64,000 nt of DNA from Acetobacter vaccinii (GTDB lineage Bacteria; Pseudomonadota; Alphaproteobacteria; Acetobacterales; Acetobacteraceae). Where the stretch lies: the NCBI RefSeq assembly GCF_008365315.1, contig NZ_CP043506.1, positions 2,717,001 through 2,781,000 on the forward strand, written 5' to 3'. Below the pieces are notes generated by a model. That model was not told the origin of the DNA. It made no database searches and was given only the letters and a program-made list of their open reading frames with translations. The position numbers and the translations under genes were made by a program. This document shows positions 29,603 through 39,801 of the stretch, piece by piece (positions within the stretch are counted from its first letter, which is position 1; every line of letters starts with the position of its first letter).

Positions 29603-30998
29603 CAGACTGAATCACATCAGCCCAGGTCGGCAGGCGCTTTGCCAGATTATCCACTGTCTGGGGCGTGATATCCGCACAGTGTGGAATTTCCGCCAGAACG
29701 CGCACCCTGCCCTTTTCCTCAATCGTCAGCCGGTTTTCAGGGTTTTCGGGGCCGTTGAGCACAACGCCTGCAACCGCTATGCCCCGGGCACGCATGGCCT
29801 CAAGGCTCAGCAATGTGTGGTTGAGCGTGCCAAGCCCACTGCGGGCTACCAGCACCACCGGCAGCCCCCACATGATGGCCAGGTCAATCATCATCAGCTC
29901 AGGTGTTGCAGGGACCATCAGGCCCCCAGCCCCTTCTACGACCAGAGGTGTCTGAGCACCCGCCCCCGGCAGCGTTAACCGTGCTGGGTCCACCTCAACC
30001 CCTTCCGCACGGGCTGCGGCCTCGGGGGAAAGAGACGCCTGACATGCCAGAGCAGGCGGAAAACACACCGGGTTGCCAGCGAGCCATTGTACGGTTGGTG
30101 TATCACCTGCCTCGTCCGCCAGCCCACTTTGTAGGGGCTTCCAGTATTCAGCCTGCCAGCGCCGGACAAGACAGGCTGAAACCAGTGTCTTGCCCACGCC
30201 TGTATCCGTACCTGTCACAAACACACCCGCCCTGGGGGGCTTGCGAAAGCACCCGTAAGCCAGTTCCCACGTAACAGCCGCCCCTGCGGCATCCAGCCTG
30301 CGTACTGCGCGGCGGAACTGCCCTGGACCGAGAGCAACAACATCTGCACGCGGCACGGCAGCCCCTGTCGCCTTGAGGTGCCTTACAAACTCCAAGCTTG
30401 ATGCAAACGGCTGCACACAGCTTTCCTGCTGCCATACCCCCGCACAGGGATACGGTACAATAGCCTGCATGCTGGTCAGGCTTGGATACTCGGGCGTTGC
30501 GGCCTGCCCCCCTTCTGCCCGGCAGGCAGCCTGCCATTGAGCAAATGTTCCCTCCAGCAAGGTAGACACCGCCAACAGCCCACCGGGCGCCAGCAGGGCT
30601 GACAAGTCCTTGAGAATCTGCCCGGGCTCGTCCATCCATTGCAGCACAAGATTGCCGCATACGAGGTCAAACGGCCCGTCCACATCCAACCGTGTCAGAT
30701 CCATACGCTCAAAGCGCACCCGCTCCAGCCCACGCTGTTGAGCACGCTCAAGCATGCGGGGGGCATAGTCCGTGGCCACGATCTCGGCCTCTGGCCATAA
30801 ACCGCGTAGGATTTCTGTCAGAAAACCTGTTCCACACCCCACTTCCAAAATGGTCCGGGGGATCTGCCCGCCAAGGCTCTGGCTGATATGGGCGCCAAGC
30901 CTCCTGGCTGCCAGCCGCTGCACTGTGGCGGCACTGTCATAGGCCACAGCCGCGTCAAAACTCGCTTTTATGCGTTCGTTGCGGGTCATCTGTGTCAT
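29595..30998 (-). CDS. bioCD: BioC-BioD fusion: malonyl-ACP O-methyltransferase / dethiobiotin synthetase
   Basis: One open frame of 467 residues joins two biotin enzymes. Residues 1-252 are BioC: SAM loop LEVGCGTGFL at 51-60, then DLVCGNLVLQWMDEP and the C-terminal HLKATGA block; it methylates malonyl-ACP to start pimelate synthesis. Residues 257-467 are BioD: P-loop GTDTGVGKT at 263-271, the KPLQSG segment and VVEGAGGLMVP; it closes the ureido ring of dethiobiotin. The linker is only a few residues (FRKPPR). No stop or frameshift separates the halves. The ATG overlaps the bioH stop (ATGA), making it the third gene of bioF-bioH-bioCD. Confidence 0.93.
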   Translation of the reverse strand: MTQMTRNERIKASFDAAVAYDSAATVQRLAARRLGAHISQSLGGQIPRTILEVGCGTGFLTEILRGLWPEAEIVATDYAPRMLERAQQRGLERVRFERMDLTRLDVDGPFDLVCGNLVLQWMDEPGQILKDLSALLAPGGLLAVSTLLEGTFAQWQAACRAEGGQAATPEYPSLTSMQAIVPYPCAGVWQQESCVQPFASSLEFVRHLKATGAAVPRADVVALGPGQFRRAVRRLDAAGAAVTWELAYGCFRKPPRAGVFVTGTDTGVGKTLVSACLVRRWQAEYWKPLQSGLADEAGDTPTVQWLAGNPVCFPPALACQASLSPEAAARAEGVEVDPARLTLPGAGAQTPLVVEGAGGLMVPATPELMMIDLAIMWGLPVVLVARSGLGTLNHTLLSLEAMRARGIAVAGVVLNGPENPENRLTIEEKGRVRVLAEIPHCADITPQTVDNLAKRLPTWADVIQSAR

Positions 30999-31681
30999 GC
31001 AGAATGCTGCTCCATGCTCTGGCGTATGGTCTCAAGGTAAGCGGCACATTCTGCCGGGTGGGTTTGAGGCAGCAAGTGCCCGCCCTCCTGCCATGCTAGC
31101 GGAACACCGTGCGGCACTGAGGCCTCAGTCATGTCAGGCGGCACCAGCCCATCCTGCCGCCCACCCAGCAGGTGCACATGTTCGGCCCTTTCACGCAGGT
31201 TTTGGCGAACATCACCTGTTATCAGCAGGTCCAGCCCATGCTGCAAAGCCTGAGTGTGTGGCGTGACCCCGACTGGCAAGGTGGAGGCTCCACACCGCTT
31301 CCGAAAGTCATCCACCACTGTAACAGCATCAGCCGCAAGCCCGCGCCGCATACGTTGGAGCACTCTGACCGGCACACCCTGCTCAAAGTCTGGTGCAGCG
31401 GCGAATCGTCCAAACGCATTCACCCCCACCAGCATGCTCCCCGCTGGCAGGGCCGCCTGCCCGGCCAGCCACAGGAACCCAAGCGAGTGCCCAACAGCAA
31501 GCACCGGCCTGCCTGCCTGCCGCAACCTGTCGAGCGTTGGCTCCGCCGTGTTCCCTGTTGCCCCGACAAACCCCAGGTCCGGCGCGCACGTGTTTGTCCA
31601 GTTCAGGGTATCCAGCACCGGCTGCCAGAAATCCGCGCCAAACCCCCAACCATGCAAGAAAACGGAACAAACCTGTGGCAT
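30995..31681 (-). CDS. Alpha/beta hydrolase, probable pimeloyl-ACP methyl ester esterase
   Basis: A 228-residue alpha/beta hydrolase with the nucleophile elbow GHSLG at 64-68 (Ser66), an oxyanion-hole HGWGFGADFW at 10-19, a likely acid in GGRQDGLVP and the catalytic His in EGGHLLPQ near the C-terminus. Its place between bioF and bioCD implies the BioH role: removing the methyl group from pimeloyl-ACP methyl ester. The sequence is far from E. coli BioH by eye, and one of the alternative families (such as BioG) cannot be excluded. The ATG shares its A with the bioF stop (TGATG). Confidence 0.78.
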   Translation of the reverse strand: MPQVCSVFLHGWGFGADFWQPVLDTLNWTNTCAPDLGFVGATGNTAEPTLDRLRQAGRPVLAVGHSLGFLWLAGQAALPAGSMLVGVNAFGRFAAAPDFEQGVPVRVLQRMRRGLAADAVTVVDDFRKRCGASTLPVGVTPHTQALQHGLDLLITGDVRQNLRERAEHVHLLGGRQDGLVPPDMTEASVPHGVPLAWQEGGHLLPQTHPAECAAYLETIRQSMEQHSA

Positions 31682-32865
31682 CAGCCCCTCTCGTGTTGGG
31701 CGGCCAGAATGGCGGTGGCCAATGCCTCCATCTGCTCTGTCGTGTGGTGCGCATGAAAAACCACACGCAGGCGGCAACTCCCCGGTGGGACTGTAGGGGG
31801 GCGGATGGCCACAGTCAGAAAGCCCGCATGCTCTATCGTGCGCGCCAGATTCAGCGCCTCATGCTCTGCCCCAACCAGCACAGGTACAATCTGCGTGGTG
31901 GAAGGCCCGACATCCATGCCACCAGCAGTCATGCGCACCCGAAACTGCTGGGCCAAGGTTGCAACATGGGTCCGCTCCTCCTCCATACCCGGCAGGAGGT
32001 CCAGAGCAGCATCCGCAGCCCCCCAAACCAGCGGAGACGGAGCGGTTGAGAAAATAAAGCCGGAAGCCGTGTTCTCAATCCAGGTGCAGGCTACCTCGGA
32101 CCCTGCGACAAACGCCCCCATGCCCCCGAGTGCCTTGCTGAATGTACCCACCACAAGGTCGGCCAGCCCACAGGCCAGCCCCTTGCCGCCGTCGCCCAGA
32201 ATACCGGTTGCATGGGCCTCGTCCACGCACAGCAGGGCATTATGCGCATGCGCCAGAGCATGCAGAGCCTGCATGTCCGCACGATCACCATCCATGCTGA
32301 AAACACTTTCCGTCAGGATAATGCGTAGGCCATCTCCCTTATGGCTGGCCAGCAGTTCGGCCAGATGGACCATGTCGTTATGTCGGAACCTGACCGGCCG
32401 TAGCCCGGCGGCAGCGCACCCCTGATACAGGCTGGCGTGCATGAGGCGGTCTGCAAAAATGGTCGCCGGTGCCCCTGTCTCCTGCACCGACAAACGAGCC
32501 AGGGCGGGCACGAGTGACGCATTGGCCTGCCAGCCGGAGGAAAAAAAGCGGGCATCAGGCATGGCTTTCAGGGCCGCCACGCGCCGCTCCAGCATCCGCA
32601 TCTGCGCTGTGGTGCCCGTCACCAGCCGGGAGGCACCGCTGCCACTGCCATCATCCTGCGCGCACAGAGCTGCCCGCTCAGCCAGCAGAGGGTGTGTGCG
32701 CAACCCCAGATAGTCATTGGAGGAAAAATCGACCAGTTCTGCCCCGGTCTGGACACAGCGCACCAGCCCCGGACCAATGCCCTGCAATGGCCTGCACGAC
32801 CGCAGACGCCCCTGGCCTGCCAGGCTGTTCAGCCCTTTGTGAAAAAGTTCATCAAACCGTATCAT
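31681..32865 (-). CDS. bioF: 8-amino-7-oxononanoate synthase BioF
   Basis: PLP enzyme of 394 residues condensing pimeloyl-ACP with alanine. Motifs are FSSNDYLGL at about 47-55, GSGASRLVTGT, VDEAHATGILG, and the Schiff-base lysine in GTFSKALGGMGAF near residue 240, all standard for the alpha-oxoamine synthase family. First gene of the bioF-bioH-bioCD unit, divergent from bioA. No bioB is in the window. Confidence 0.94.
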   Translation of the reverse strand: MIRFDELFHKGLNSLAGQGRLRSCRPLQGIGPGLVRCVQTGAELVDFSSNDYLGLRTHPLLAERAALCAQDDGSGSGASRLVTGTTAQMRMLERRVAALKAMPDARFFSSGWQANASLVPALARLSVQETGAPATIFADRLMHASLYQGCAAAGLRPVRFRHNDMVHLAELLASHKGDGLRIILTESVFSMDGDRADMQALHALAHAHNALLCVDEAHATGILGDGGKGLACGLADLVVGTFSKALGGMGAFVAGSEVACTWIENTASGFIFSTAPSPLVWGAADAALDLLPGMEEERTHVATLAQQFRVRMTAGGMDVGPSTTQIVPVLVGAEHEALNLARTIEHAGFLTVAIRPPTVPPGSCRLRVVFHAHHTTEQMEALATAILAAQHERG

Positions 32866-32925
32866 GGCATAAACTGGTGCCGGAGCCCGCGCCTTCGGTC
32901 AATCATCAACGGAAAAAGCGACAGT

Positions 32926-34197
32926 ATGACGGCTCCCTCTCCCACTCCCGACTGGTACCAGCAAGGGCTGCCCCACATCTGGCTGCCCTATAGCCAGATG
33001 CAGACAATATCCCCCCCCATTGCCGCAGCAGCCACCCATGGCAGCCGGATTACCCTTACCGATGGGCGGGAGCTGATAGACGGGGTCGCAGCGTGGTGGA
33101 CAGCCTGCCATGGCTATAATCACCCCCATATTCGCACCTGTGTGCAGCACCAGCTTGAAACCATGCCCCACGTCATGTTCGGCGGCATGGTGCATGAACC
33201 GGGGCTACGTCTGGCCAAGCGCCTGTGTGACAGGCTGCCCGGCGACCTTGAGCGTGTCTTTTTTACCGATTCCGGGTCTGTCTCGGTGGAGGTTGCCATG
33301 AAAATGGCCATCCAGAGCAGGCTGAACAAAGGCGAAACACGCCGCACCCGCATACTGGCCTTTCGGGGCGGCTACCACGGGGACACTCTGGCCACCATGG
33401 CAGTGTGCGACCCGGAGGAAGGTATGCACCACCTGTATGGTGATGTGCTGGCACAGCAGATCATTGCCCCTCTGCCCTGTGATGACGCCAGCACACAGGC
33501 CTTTCACGCTATTCTGGAACGCCACGCCCATGAACTTGCGGCGATCCTTGTCGAACCACTGGTGCAGGGAGCCGGAGGCATGCTGTTCCATGCCCCCGAA
33601 GTCCTACGCCCCCTGCGTGAGGCCGCAGACCGCTACGATGTGCTGTTGATCCTGGACGAAATTTTTACAGGCTTTGGCCGCACCGGCACTTTTTTTGCCT
33701 GTGAACAGGCCGGTATTGTGCCCGACATCATCACCCTGTCCAAAGCGCTGACAGGTGGCACCATGGCGCTGGCGGCCACAGTGGCTCGCCGCCATGTTTT
33801 TGAGGCTTTTCTGTCCGACAATCCCGAACACGCGCTGATGCACGGGCCAACCTTTATGGCCAACCCTCTGGCCTGTGCCAGTGCCAATGCATCGCTGGAT
33901 CTGTTCGACACCGAACCACGGCTGGAGCAGGTGGCAACCATCAACACCGCCCTGACAGACGGCCTGAAAGCCTGCCGTACATTACCCGGCGTGCGCGATG
34001 TACGTACACTCGGGGCCATAGGCGTTGTCGAACTGGACCGCATCAGCAACCCGGACAGACTCCGGCAGGCCTTTATTGCTCAGGGCTGCTGGGTGCGCCC
34101 CTTCCGCAATATCGTCTATCTGACCCCCGCCTTTACAATTAGCGAGAGCGAACTGCACACGCTGACACGTGGCATCCATACTGTCCTCAGCGCCTGA
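32926..34197 (+). CDS. bioA: Adenosylmethionine-8-amino-7-oxononanoate aminotransferase BioA
   Basis: Class III aminotransferase of 423 residues using SAM as amino donor to make 7,8-diaminononanoate. It has IWLPYSQM near the N-terminus (a BioA hallmark), GVAAWWTACHGYNHP, DSGSVSVEVAMKMA, the aspartate in LILDEIFTGFGRTG and the PLP lysine in SKALTGGT at about 272. The start at 32926 has GGAAAAAG upstream; earlier in-frame codons lie inside bioF. The 60 bp between bioA and bioF must hold divergent promoters; no BirA or BioR palindrome was recognised. Confidence 0.94.
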   Translation: MTAPSPTPDWYQQGLPHIWLPYSQMQTISPPIAAAATHGSRITLTDGRELIDGVAAWWTACHGYNHPHIRTCVQHQLETMPHVMFGGMVHEPGLRLAKRLCDRLPGDLERVFFTDSGSVSVEVAMKMAIQSRLNKGETRRTRILAFRGGYHGDTLATMAVCDPEEGMHHLYGDVLAQQIIAPLPCDDASTQAFHAILERHAHELAAILVEPLVQGAGGMLFHAPEVLRPLREAADRYDVLLILDEIFTGFGRTGTFFACEQAGIVPDIITLSKALTGGTMALAATVARRHVFEAFLSDNPEHALMHGPTFMANPLACASANASLDLFDTEPRLEQVATINTALTDGLKACRTLPGVRDVRTLGAIGVVELDRISNPDRLRQAFIAQGCWVRPFRNIVYLTPAFTISESELHTLTRGIHTVLSA

Positions 34198-34280
34198 GGA
34201 CAGGTCTCACTCATATATGCCCCCAGCATGACGGACGCATGAAGCCAAACAGGCGCAAAAATAGGGAATGTCGCCGTCCC

Positions 34281-34814
34281 TTAATGACTTGGGGTAATTG
34301 TGTGCCCATCACGCACAGTGCTGGCGGTGCCATCAGGGTTGATGACCGTCATTGTGCCGTCCCCATTGGGGATAACAATAGGGGCAGCCGCCCTTAGGCG
34401 GGGCGTGGTTGCGCCCTTGGTTGTTTCTGCCGACAGGGGCTGAAGAACGGGGGCATCCGCCAGAGGTGCACCTTTACGGATACTTTCCTTTTCCCCCAGG
34501 CTCATTTCCTCCCCATCATGCAGGAGTGGGCCTGTGGCGGGGCGCGTATCACTTATAGGCAGGCCGTCGCGTTCACGCTCTGCATCTTCCAGCGTGGGCA
34601 GGGGTTCGGGCGGGCCGGGCCAGATATTGCCGTTTTCCGGCAAAATTGGCTGCTCCGCTGCGGACAGTCCCTGCACCCTGCGCATGTTCAACGCCTGCCC
34701 CGCAGGCGCGTTGGGGTTTTCCCCCGGCAGGGTTGCCGTGTCGGAGATAAATTTGTCAAAACCGGTGCAACCGCTCAAGACCACACACATACCCATAAGG
34801 GCGGCTTTCCGCAT
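34281..34814 (-). CDS. Lipoprotein of unknown function
   Basis: A 177-residue protein with a short lipoprotein signal ending in LSGC (Cys16). The mature part is Pro/Glu-rich and probably extended, with a C-terminal GDGTMTVINPDGTASTV segment of two short beta repeats. No enzyme motif. It stands alone between convergent bioA and the pgsA/uvrC unit. It is likely an envelope protein particular to acetic acid bacteria, but I cannot name a family. Confidence 0.75.
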   Translation of the reverse strand: MRKAALMGMCVVLSGCTGFDKFISDTATLPGENPNAPAGQALNMRRVQGLSAAEQPILPENGNIWPGPPEPLPTLEDAERERDGLPISDTRPATGPLLHDGEEMSLGEKESIRKGAPLADAPVLQPLSAETTKGATTPRLRAAAPIVIPNGDGTMTVINPDGTASTVRDGHTITPSH

Positions 34815-34934
34815 GCCCTAACTCCGACTCATCCAGCACGCAGCACAGACTGCCTGCTCTGTCCGATATGATAGCGTGAAAAAACTAAGTAACCGTTTGC
34901 AGACCCATGCCACAGCAAGGGCTGGGTCTCAGCC

Positions 34935-35504
34935 TTACAGTTCAACGTAGCGCAGCCCGGTGGTCAGGTAATCCCAACCGGTGATCAGGGTCAGCACCGC
35001 TGCGATCCAGAGCAGGCAGGCCCCCGTCATGGCCACATGCAGCCAAGGCATTTGCAGCAACAGCCCGGTGCCATCCCCCGCAAGCAGGAAGCCTATAGCT
35101 GTCATCTGGAAACCGGTTTTCCATTTGGCAAGACGGGTCACAGGCAGGCTGGCCTTACGCTCAGCCAGGTATTCCCGCATGCCGGACACCAGAATTTCAC
35201 GGCACAGGATAATAATGGCTGGCCACAGGCTGGCGTACGGCAAGCGGGCATAACCGGCCAGCACCATCAGGCAGGCCCCCACCAACAGCTTGTCGGCTAT
35301 GGAATCAAACATCCGGCCAAAGTCGGACAGTTGCTGGCGTGAACGCGCCAGCTTGCCGTCCAGATAATCTGTAATCCCTGCCAGAATAAACAGGATGCAG
35401 GCCAGAGCATCCCCCAGCGGCGTACCCCACGCAACACAGCCCACCACCACAGGGATGGCGACAATTCGCGACATGGTCAGGACATTGGGCAGATCGGTCA
35501 GCAT
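34935..35504 (-). CDS. pgsA: CDP-diacylglycerol-glycerol-3-phosphate phosphatidyltransferase
   Basis: Makes phosphatidylglycerol phosphate in the inner membrane. The 189-residue, multi-pass protein carries the exact CDP-alcohol phosphatidyltransferase pattern DG-x2-AR-x8-G-x3-D-x3-D beginning at DGKLARSR (about residue 49). N-terminus LPNVLTMSRI is typical of PgsA. The frame is open far upstream into uvrC, but the ATG at 35504 gives the normal family length. It follows uvrC after 85 bp, a common bacterial pair. Confidence 0.93.
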   Translation of the reverse strand: MLTDLPNVLTMSRIVAIPVVVGCVAWGTPLGDALACILFILAGITDYLDGKLARSRQQLSDFGRMFDSIADKLLVGACLMVLAGYARLPYASLWPAIIILCREILVSGMREYLAERKASLPVTRLAKWKTGFQMTAIGFLLAGDGTGLLLQMPWLHVAMTGACLLWIAAVLTLITGWDYLTTGLRYVEL

Positions 35505-35589
35505 CGCGAGTATGCTAGCGCATTCCGCCGGGAACGGGAATGGCTTGTCCCCCGCGAAAATGCCCATAGGCTCCCATCTCGCTGTTTTT

Positions 35590-37506
35590 TCAATCTGGCG
35601 TCCAGTCCGGGTGGAAATGCCCATAGACAGCCCGGGCCGTTTCCCGGCTGATCCCCGGTGCAGCTTCCAGCTCTGCCAGCCCGGCCTGACGCACCGCCCG
35701 TGCTGACCCGAATGTGTTGAGCAGAATTTTTTTACGGGCGGGGCCGACACCCGGCACCTCATCCAGTTCAGACCGCACCAGGGTTTTGGAACGCCCGGCC
35801 CTGTGGGTGGTAATGGCAAAGCGATGGGCCTCGTCACGAAGGCGCTGGAGATAGTACAGTACAGGATCACGCAGATCGAGTTGGAAGGGCTCAGAATCCC
35901 CCGTGTAAAACCACTCCCGTCCGGCATCCCGGTCCGGCCCTTTGGCAATCCCCACCAGCTTGACGCCGCTGACACCCAGATCATCCAGCACACTCCGCAC
36001 GGCGGAATACTGGCCTTGCCCACCGTCAATCAGCAGCACATCGGGCCAGTTGGCGGTGTTTCCTTCATCCGCTTCCTTCAGGGCACGACCAAAGCGGCGC
36101 TCCAGCACTTCGCGCATCATCCCGAAGTCATCCCCCGGTGTGACCGGGCCTTTGATGCGGAACTTGCGGTACGCCTTGCGGTCAAACCCCTGCGAGCCTC
36201 CGACAATCATGACCCCATAGGCGTGAGAGCCCTGAATATGGCTGTTGTCGTATACCTCAATCCGCTCTGGTGGAGCCTCCAGCCCCAGCACCTTTGCCAC
36301 GCCCTCCAGCAGGCGGGCCTGTCCGGCACTCTCCGCCAGCTTACGCTTAAGGGCATCGCGCGCATTGGTCACGGCATGGGCCAGAACCTGTTTTTTCTCA
36401 CCCCGCTGAGGGGTGATAATTTCCACTTTCCGTCCCCTCCGCAGGGACAGAGCTTCGGTCAGCAGGTCATGTTCCACCAGTTCATGGCTGACAAGGATGC
36501 TCGCAGGGCATGGCTTGTCATCATAAAACTGGGCGATAAAGGCGCTGAGAATATCCCCTGCGGTTTCATCCTGCGTATGAGCCGGAAAGAATGAGCGGCT
36601 GCCATTGTTGCGCCCCCCACGGATGAAGAAGACCTGAATACAGGTCTGTCCCCCTTCCTGCCACAGGCCCAGCACATCTGCATCCGGCAGGGAGCCGGGG
36701 TTGATCACGCTGGATTCCTGCATCTGCGCCAGAGCGCGGATACGGTCACGCACCATGGCGGCACGCTCAAAATCCAGCGCCTCGGCCGCCTCGTTCATTT
36801 CCCGCCCCAGTGTTTCGCGCAAGGCCGTGTCCTTGCCGGACAGGAAATCCCGCGCCTGATCGACCAGATGCCCGTAACTGACCCGATCAATCCGATCGAC
36901 ACAGGGGGCCGAGCACCGCTTGATCTGGTGCAGCAGGCAGGGCCGGGTGCGGCTGCTGAACACAGCATCCGAGCATGAGCGTAGCAAGAATACACGCTGG
37001 ATCAGGTTAAGGGTCTGGTCCACCGCCCAGGCCGAGGCAAACGGCCCCCAGAGGGTTGCCCCCTTGGGCGCCTTACCGCGATGGCGGGTAATCTGGGGAA
37101 ACTCATGCCCATCGGTCAGCATCAGCCAAGGGTAGCTTTTGTCATCACGCAGCAGAATGTTGAAGCGGGGCTTCATCCGCTTGATGTAGTTGGCCTCCAG
37201 CAGCAGGGCTTCGGCCTCGGTATGGGTGGTGACGATTTCCATCGCCACCGTCTCCGACACCATCCGTCGCAGGCGTTCGGGCAGGCGCGACAGATGCGTA
37301 TAGGACGCCACCCGTTTTTTGAGCGCCAGTGCCTTGCCAACGTACAGCACATCCCCCTTCTCACCCAGCATGCGGTAAACACCGGGGGACAGCGGCATGG
37401 TCAGCAAGGCGTACCGGATGGCCTCCACCCCCTTGAGGGTGGGAGGAGACGGCAGGCTACCATCATCTTGGGGCGTGGGTGTCGGGGGGCTGTTGTCGGT
37501 CGTCAT
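35590..37506 (-). CDS. uvrC: Excinuclease ABC subunit C
   Basis: Makes both incisions in nucleotide excision repair. The 638-residue protein has the GIY-YIG nuclease ([18 protein letters not shown] at 40-59), a Cys pair in [15 protein letters not shown], the UvrB-binding UVR helix ([21 protein letters not shown]), the RNase H-like C-nuclease ([15 protein letters not shown]) and C-terminal helix-hairpin-helix units ([15 protein letters not shown]). Start at 37506 or 10 codons upstream cannot be separated; neither has a strong ribosome binding site. No SOS box was found in its 229-bp upstream gap. Confidence 0.95.
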   Translation of the reverse strand: MTTDNSPPTPTPQDDGSLPSPPTLKGVEAIRYALLTMPLSPGVYRMLGEKGDVLYVGKALALKKRVASYTHLSRLPERLRRMVSETVAMEIVTTHTEAEALLLEANYIKRMKPRFNILLRDDKSYPWLMLTDGHEFPQITRHRGKAPKGATLWGPFASAWAVDQTLNLIQRVFLLRSCSDAVFSSRTRPCLLHQIKRCSAPCVDRIDRVSYGHLVDQARDFLSGKDTALRETLGREMNEAAEALDFERAAMVRDRIRALAQMQESSVINPGSLPDADVLGLWQEGGQTCIQVFFIRGGRNNGSRSFFPAHTQDETAGDILSAFIAQFYDDKPCPASILVSHELVEHDLLTEALSLRRGRKVEIITPQRGEKKQVLAHAVTNARDALKRKLAESAGQARLLEGVAKVLGLEAPPERIEVYDNSHIQGSHAYGVMIVGGSQGFDRKAYRKFRIKGPVTPGDDFGMMREVLERRFGRALKEADEGNTANWPDVLLIDGGQGQYSAVRSVLDDLGVSGVKLVGIAKGPDRDAGREWFYTGDSEPFQLDLRDPVLYYLQRLRDEAHRFAITTHRAGRSKTLVRSELDEVPGVGPARKKILLNTFGSARAVRQAGLAELEAAPGISRETARAVYGHFHPDWTPD

Positions 37507-37765
37507 ACGGCGCTCTGGAAGGGCTTGTGCTTTCATCCACCGTTTGTGTGGATAACTCTGTGGAACAGCTGGGGCGGACTCAGCGCAAACCGCAGATTTT
37601 CAGCCCTTTCATCGAATTGCCTTGTTTTTAGGCAGTCCATCTAATCGCTTGATTCTCAATGAAATTCCATGCGTCTGCTTGCAGCCCTCTGATGCGGTTT
37701 GAAACTTTTGTTAAAAACAGAGGATGTCAAGAGAGAAGTGGACAAAATCTTTTCCCTTTCCCTCT

Positions 37766-38836
37766 TCAATTGATCTCACTTTGTTCTCCGGCCTGCTGCT
37801 CGGCCTGTGCCAGAAGCCGCAGGAAGTTGCCACCCCAGAAGGCTGCTATTTCGCTTTCGTCGTATCCCCGGCGCAGCAGCTCCGCCGTGATGTTCACGCC
37901 CTGTGTGGCATCCTGCCAGTCTTCCAGCGCACCGCCGCCATCGAAGTCGGAGGAAATCCCGACATGCTCAACACCTAACCGGCGCACCACATAGTCGATA
38001 TGGTCAACAAGGTCGCTGACAAACCCTGCCCGCTTGCCTTCCTCCGGCTTGGGTTTGAGAAAAGCAGGCATGGCCGTAATCTGGATCAGCCCGCCACTGG
38101 CCCCCAAGGCATCCAACTGCCCGTCATCCAGATTGCGGGGGTGGTCGCACAGGCTGCGCACGCAGGAATGGCTGGCCACGACGGGGGTGGCTGACACCTC
38201 TACCGCCTGCATCATGGTCTGTCTGGCTGCGTGAGAGACATCAACCAGCAGGCCAAGACGATTCATCTCGGCAACAGCCTCACGGCCCAGAGCAGACAGG
38301 CCACCATGCCGCTGTGGTGTATCCCCAAGGCTGGGGCGGTGAATGGCGGAATCTGCCAGCGCATTGTGCCCGTTATGGGTCAGCGTGACATAACGCGCCC
38401 CCTTCTGGCGAAACAGTTTGAGCATGCCGGGGTCTTCCCCCATGCCATATCCGTTTTCCACCGCCGGGATAACGGCAAGAATACCCGCCGCATGGGCTGC
38501 CCGAATGGCAGCAACATCCGAACAGACCTTGGCCTGCACCCCATTCCGCGTGCCCTGCATACGGTTTATGGCATCCAGCATGTCCAGACACTGCTGTTGC
38601 GCCTGGGCGTGGCCCTCCGCTGTGACTGGCCCCTGCCCCATATAGGCCACAAAGCACCCTGCTGACATGCCGCCCCGCTGCATTTTGGGCAGGTCCACAC
38701 GGCGGTCAGGAGTATCCTCAAACGCATCGTCACGGTCTGGCCAGGGAATGTCGATATGGCTGTCCAGAGTCAGCAGCGCATTGTGCAGGTCCTGGGCGGA
38801 AGAAAAGCCTACGGCGGCCGTGGTGCGTGACATCAT
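37766..38836 (-). CDS. Membrane dipeptidase family (M19) metallopeptidase
   Basis: Zinc-dependent dipeptidase of about 356 residues, renal-dipeptidase type. Metal ligands are visible in order: LDSHIDIPW (HxD), AVENGYG (bridging Glu), LLVDVSHAA, VVASHSCVRSL and the closing GISSDFDGGG. No signal peptide is seen, so it is probably cytoplasmic. The in-frame start is uncertain: an upstream ATG at 38926 exists, but the chosen one removes a poorly conserved 30-residue tail. Divergent from xthA. Confidence 0.88.
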   Translation of the reverse strand: MMSRTTAAVGFSSAQDLHNALLTLDSHIDIPWPDRDDAFEDTPDRRVDLPKMQRGGMSAGCFVAYMGQGPVTAEGHAQAQQQCLDMLDAINRMQGTRNGVQAKVCSDVAAIRAAHAAGILAVIPAVENGYGMGEDPGMLKLFRQKGARYVTLTHNGHNALADSAIHRPSLGDTPQRHGGLSALGREAVAEMNRLGLLVDVSHAARQTMMQAVEVSATPVVASHSCVRSLCDHPRNLDDGQLDALGASGGLIQITAMPAFLKPKPEEGKRAGFVSDLVDHIDYVVRRLGVEHVGISSDFDGGGALEDWQDATQGVNITAELLRRGYDESEIAAFWGGNFLRLLAQAEQQAGEQSEIN

Positions 38837-38946
38837 GACGGAAAAATGGTCCTGATCATTTGAATTACAAGAGACTGGGGCTGTCTCTTGCGGGTATTCA
38901 CCGTTTTTGCTTGCCCTGCAAACCACAATGAGTCATCCCCCTGCCC

Positions 38947-39741
38947 ATGCGACTTGTCACCTGGAACATCAATTCCCTGCGCCTGCGCCTGCCTTTGCTG
39001 GCACGCCTGACCTCCGACCTGCGGCCAGATGTGGTCTGCCTGCAGGAAACCAAGGTGCCAGACCCGCTCTTTCCCGCTGACGACCTGCGCGCACTTGGGT
39101 TTGAGCACCTGCACTACAGCGGCATGAAGGGGTATAACGGGGTTGCCATCCTCTCCCGCCACCCGCTTGAGCCTTTATCCGACCTGCCTGTCTGGTACGA
39201 AAAAGCCGATTGCCGCCATGTTGCGGCCCGTGTGCTGGCCCCGTCTGGCAGCGTGGAACTGCATGACTTCTATGTGCCCGCTGGTGGGGATGAGCCCGAC
39301 CCGGAAGCCAACCCCAAATTTGCCCACAAACTCGCGTTTGTAGAGGAAACAGCCCGCTGGTTTGCCAACCGCCCCAACCAGCGGACCATTCTGGTAGGGG
39401 ATCTGAACATCGCGCCGCTGGAACATGATGTCTGGAACCACAAGCAACTGCTGAAAATTGTCAGCCACACCCCGCCTGAAACAGAGCGCCTGCAAACATG
39501 GATACAAAGCGGCTTTGTTGACGCCATGCGCCAGTTTGTACCACCCGAGGAAAAGCTCTACACGTGGTGGTCTTACCGCAACCGGGACTGGAAGGCCTCC
39601 AACAGGGGCCGCAGGCTTGACCATGTGTGGGTCACGCCAGACCTGCTGCCGGAACTGTCAGGCATGACCATTGTCGCCGAGGCTCGAGACTGGCCCTCCC
39701 CCTCCGACCATGTTCCTGTGGTGCTTGACCTCGCAGAGTAA
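38947..39741 (+). CDS. xthA: Exodeoxyribonuclease III (AP endonuclease)
   Basis: Base-excision repair enzyme of 264 residues that cuts at abasic sites and trims 3' ends. The N-terminus MRLVTWNINSLR, catalytic Glu34 in CLQETK, GDLNIAP, RLDHVW and the final catalytic SDHVPV are complete. It has no close partner gene; it is divergent from the dipeptidase and convergent with tamB. Confidence 0.95.
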   Translation: MRLVTWNINSLRLRLPLLARLTSDLRPDVVCLQETKVPDPLFPADDLRALGFEHLHYSGMKGYNGVAILSRHPLEPLSDLPVWYEKADCRHVAARVLAPSGSVELHDFYVPAGGDEPDPEANPKFAHKLAFVEETARWFANRPNQRTILVGDLNIAPLEHDVWNHKQLLKIVSHTPPETERLQTWIQSGFVDAMRQFVPPEEKLYTWWSYRNRDWKASNRGRRLDHVWVTPDLLPELSGMTIVAEARDWPSPSDHVPVVLDLAE

Positions 39742-39801
39742 ACGCTGTCGGCAGGGAACGAGCGTGTTTTTACGCCAGTTCTCTGCCACATTATCGGTCC
39801 T

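Noticed and set aside
34935-36029. A 364-residue form of PgsA reaching back into uvrC
   Set aside because: The extra N-terminal part is uvrC sequence read in another frame; the family length and the LPNVLTMSRI start point to 35504.
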